Source: CAZUPF01 sp964622035 (lineage in GTDB: Bacteria; Patescibacteriota; WWE3; JAUXAW01; JAYEID01). From it: a DNA stretch of 5,621 bases. Under the pieces are notes generated by a model, which was not told the DNA's origin, did no database searches, and worked only from the letters and a program-made list of their open reading frames with translations. Positions 3,871 through 5,621 of this stretch are shown here, piece by piece. The position numbers were made by a program, and so were the translations under genes. The first letter of the stretch is position 1, and each line of letters starts with the position of its first letter. The DNA lies in the NCBI GenBank assembly GCA_964622035.1, contig CAZUPF010000037.1, positions 1 to 5,621 on the forward strand, in the 5' to 3' direction.

Positions 3871-5283
3871 ATGAAGAACGAGCAAGTTACTACAAAGCAG
3901 CACCCCGTTCCCCAGAACATTATGGAGGTGGAGTTTAAACTGATTGGCGATATGACTATTCGCCAGTTCTCCTATGTGGCGGCGGGCGGTTTTCTTTGTT
4001 ACCTCATTTTTTCGGGGGGTTTGCCCGCTCTTATTCGTTGGCCACTACTTTTTTTGATTAGTTTCCTGTCTTTGGGTGCGGCCTTCTTGCCAGTAGAGGA
4101 TCAGGGTCTTGACGAGTGGATCCGCAACTTTTTTGTGGCTACCTACTCACCAACCCAGCGGGTTTGGGGTGGGCGGAAGGGGGAGCGTCAGAGCGCACGG
4201 CCCCCGAGGCCCAAAAAACCGTTGGTGAAGAAGGGGGGCGCTAAGCGGACGGAAGAGGTGAAGGAGCCGCCAGCAGAGGTGGAAAAGCGGCTCAAGGAGA
4301 GTGTGGCAAAGATTAAGGACAAGGGGCTAAGCGAGAAGCAGGTCGGCCGGCGCGTGCGAACTATTGCTGCTGATTTGGAGAAGATTGTGGCTACGCTAGA
4401 ACGCTCTGAAGGTAAGCGGGTTAGTGGTGCCGTTCGGGAGGAGAATCTCGTTCTCAAAAAGAGGCTGCGAGGTCTTTCATCAGAGCTTAGTACGCTGCGG
4501 GAGGAGCAGGGGTTTGGTCGCGCTGCTCCGGATCTTAAACGCACTGCCGATTTTTACCAGGAGCGGGTCAAAACTTTAGAGGAGAAGCTTAAGGTGCTGG
4601 AGGAGTCTGGTGGTAAGGAGGAGCGGGTGGTGGAGGATAAGCCAACGGTCCAGCCTAGGGCTAAGGAGGAATACCAGCGGCAGGCCGCAGCCCTTAAGGG
4701 GGAGAACAAGGGTTTGACCGAGAAGGTGTCGGTGGCTGAATCTGAGGTTACCAAGTTGCAGAAGGAGGCAGAAGTTCTGAGACGCGAGGGTGCTGCGTCT
4801 TCTCAGCGCATTTCGAAGGGGGTAACTGATCTCAAGCAGCTTGAGGATGAAAGAGATAGGGCGGTGACTAATCTGGATCGGTTACAGCGCCGGGTTTCAG
4901 GGCTGGAACGGCCGCGCCCGCCTGTGCCGGCGCACACAGCCTCGCCTTCTGTGGGGGAGGAAAAAAAGGAAGCGGAAAAGCCGGTAGTGGCTAGGGAGAA
5001 AATTGCTCCGATCATTGATGGCCTTCCTAATGTAGTTAGCGGGGTTGTCAAGGGTCAGAAAGGCGAGCTCCTGGCAGGAGTGATGGTGGTGATTGAAGAC
5101 GCGGACGGTGACCTAGTACGGGCATTGAAGACGAACAAGTTAGGCCAGTTTGTTATCGCTACTTCCTTGCCGAACGGGGACTACACTGTTAAAGTCAAAA
5201 ACGCAGCGGGAGCCTCCGCTCCCGTGAAAGTTCGGATGGACGGTAGTGTTTTGGAACCGATTGTTTTCCGGGCGAGAGGATAG
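3871..5283 (+). CDS. PrgI-family T4SS membrane protein fused to a long coiled coil and a carboxypeptidase-regulatory-like domain
   Basis: A 470-residue protein beginning MKNEQVTTKQHPVPQNIMEV. The frame stays open to a TTG at 3796, but that codon lies upstream of the predicted -10 box, while the ATG at 3871 follows GGAGGGTGAGCTA. Residues about 12-100 match the PrgI family: a PQNIxxxEFKLIGDMTIRQF entry, membrane helices near 33-50 and 54-73, and the EWIRNFFVATYSPTQRVW end. PrgI proteins are small VirB3-like partners encoded next to VirB4. Residues 101-130 are a basic, Pro-rich linker. Residues 133-250 and 262-346 are charged and heptad-like, probably coiled coil, followed by a Pro-rich hinge (347-362). 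Residues 386-468 form a beta-rich domain with a GxVxxxxGxxLxGVxVxI start and a LGQFVIATSLPNGDYTVKV core, as in carboxypeptidase-regulatory-like or transthyretin-like folds. Canonical PrgI proteins are only about 100-130 residues. virB4 follows after 11 bp, so the two are surely co-transcribed. Confidence 0.88.
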   Translation: MKNEQVTTKQHPVPQNIMEVEFKLIGDMTIRQFSYVAAGGFLCYLIFSGGLPALIRWPLLFLISFLSLGAAFLPVEDQGLDEWIRNFFVATYSPTQRVWGGRKGERQSARPPRPKKPLVKKGGAKRTEEVKEPPAEVEKRLKESVAKIKDKGLSEKQVGRRVRTIAADLEKIVATLERSEGKRVSGAVREENLVLKKRLRGLSSELSTLREEQGFGRAAPDLKRTADFYQERVKTLEEKLKVLEESGGKEERVVEDKPTVQPRAKEEYQRQAAALKGENKGLTEKVSVAESEVTKLQKEAEVLRREGAASSQRISKGVTDLKQLEDERDRAVTNLDRLQRRVSGLERPRPPVPAHTASPSVGEEKKEAEKPVVAREKIAPIIDGLPNVVSGVVKGQKGELLAGVMVVIEDADGDLVRALKTNKLGQFVIATSLPNGDYTVKVKNAAGASAPVKVRMDGSVLEPIVFRARG

Positions 5284-5294
5284 AAAGCTGTTGA

Positions 5295-5621
5295 ATGGCT
5301 GTAGAAGTTAGAGCAACAACCCAAGAACATTTGGATATCGAGGATATTCGGGATGATTTTGTTGTTTTGAAGGATGGTGGGGTCTTAGCTGTTCTGGAGA
5401 CAACAGCGGTTAACTTTGACCTCCTGTCCGAGCGAGAGCAGGACGCGATGATCGAGGCATACGGGGGTTTTTTGAACTCCCTCTCGTTCCCGATTCAAAT
5501 TGTGGTGCGCTCGAAGAGGTTGGATATCTCTTCTTACCTGGCCCTTTTGCGTAGAGAAAAGGAGCACCAGAAGAATAAGATGTTGCGGGGGCATATTGAG
5601 CGTTATCATCAGTTTGTGAAA
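5295..5621 (+). CDS. virB4: VirB4-family T4SS ATPase, N-terminal 109 residues (runs off right edge)
   Basis: The frame is open from ATG 5295 to the last base. The fragment begins MAVEVRATTQEHLDIEDIRD and contains VVLKDGGVLAVLETTAVNFD (22-41), LLSEREQDAMIEAYGGFLNS (43-62) and LSFPIQIVVRSKRLDISSYL (63-82), the conserved N-terminal domain of VirB4/TrbE-type proteins next to PrgI. VirB4 is the membrane-associated hexameric ATPase that powers substrate transfer and channel assembly. The Walker A and B motifs lie in the C-terminal part and are outside the window, so catalytic integrity cannot be checked. The Shine-Dalgarno signal is weak (GAGAGGA, 14 nt upstream), so translation may be coupled to the PrgI gene ending 11 bp earlier. 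Confidence 0.93.
   Translation, partial: MAVEVRATTQEHLDIEDIRDDFVVLKDGGVLAVLETTAVNFDLLSEREQDAMIEAYGGFLNSLSFPIQIVVRSKRLDISSYLALLRREKEHQKNKMLRGHIERYHQFVK

Noticed and set aside
4188..5051. Minus-strand frames of 66-118 codons antisense to the PrgI-family gene, and 5385-5609 antisense to virB4
   Set aside because: Ser/Arg/Leu-rich low-complexity translations mirror the Glu/Lys-rich or conserved plus-strand proteins; no start signals support them.
1..5621. tRNA, rRNA, CRISPR array, insertion sequence or recoded UGA codons
   Set aside because: No cloverleaf-like or rRNA sequence, no spaced repeat series, no transposase or terminal repeats were seen, and all complete genes end normally with TAA, TAG or TGA without internal UGA.

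Overview
The window looks like part of a conjugation-type IV secretion (T4SS) locus from a bacterium with standard stop usage (TAA, TAG and TGA all end genes) and roughly 50% G+C. The pairing of a PrgI-family protein with a VirB4 ATPase, plus a signal-peptide-bearing TrbL/VirB6-like membrane protein, is the minimal single-membrane T4SS layout of Gram-positive elements. In my judgement it also matches loci common in Candidate Phyla Radiation (Patescibacteria) genomes. The long coiled-coil and carboxypeptidase-regulatory-like tail on the PrgI protein and the apparently leaderless genes fit that idea. The taxonomic call is an inference from protein style only.

Layout. Positions 1-427 hold the start of a very basic, tryptophan-rich minus-strand gene of unknown function that runs off the left edge. 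It is transcribed divergently from a TrbL/VirB6-like gene (501-1775, plus), and the 73-bp gap carries a TATAAT box and an 8-bp inverted repeat flanking both promoters. Two minus-strand genes follow: an isoprenylcysteine carboxyl methyltransferase-family membrane protein (1783-2367), convergent with the TrbL-like gene, and an unrecognised coiled-coil protein with two C-terminal membrane segments (2456-3463). A strong intrinsic terminator with an overlapping promoter separates these two. Then comes a 407-bp gap (3464-3870) full of RNA-scale structure. The right end holds the PrgI-family fusion gene (3871-5283) and, 11 bp later, the first 109 codons of virB4 (5295 to the edge), both plus strand.

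The most unusual part is the 3464-3870 gap. A near-consensus minus-strand promoter (TTGACA, 17 bp, TGC-TAATAT) starts a transcript that meets a good intrinsic terminator only about 30-80 nt later, well before the coiled-coil gene at 3463. The terminator's 3' arm can instead pair with a downstream segment, and the first bases of the transcript have a perfect 10-nt complement about 130 nt downstream. This is either a regulated attenuator leader or a small RNA of about 80 nt. On the other strand, the prgI promoter sits inside an imperfect inverted repeat, and its ribosome binding site can be hidden in a hairpin.

Working model: the TrbL-like protein, the PrgI-family protein and VirB4 form the inner-membrane translocation core, with VirB4 as motor. 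The two minus-strand genes interrupt the T4SS genes as cargo or accessory functions under their own control.
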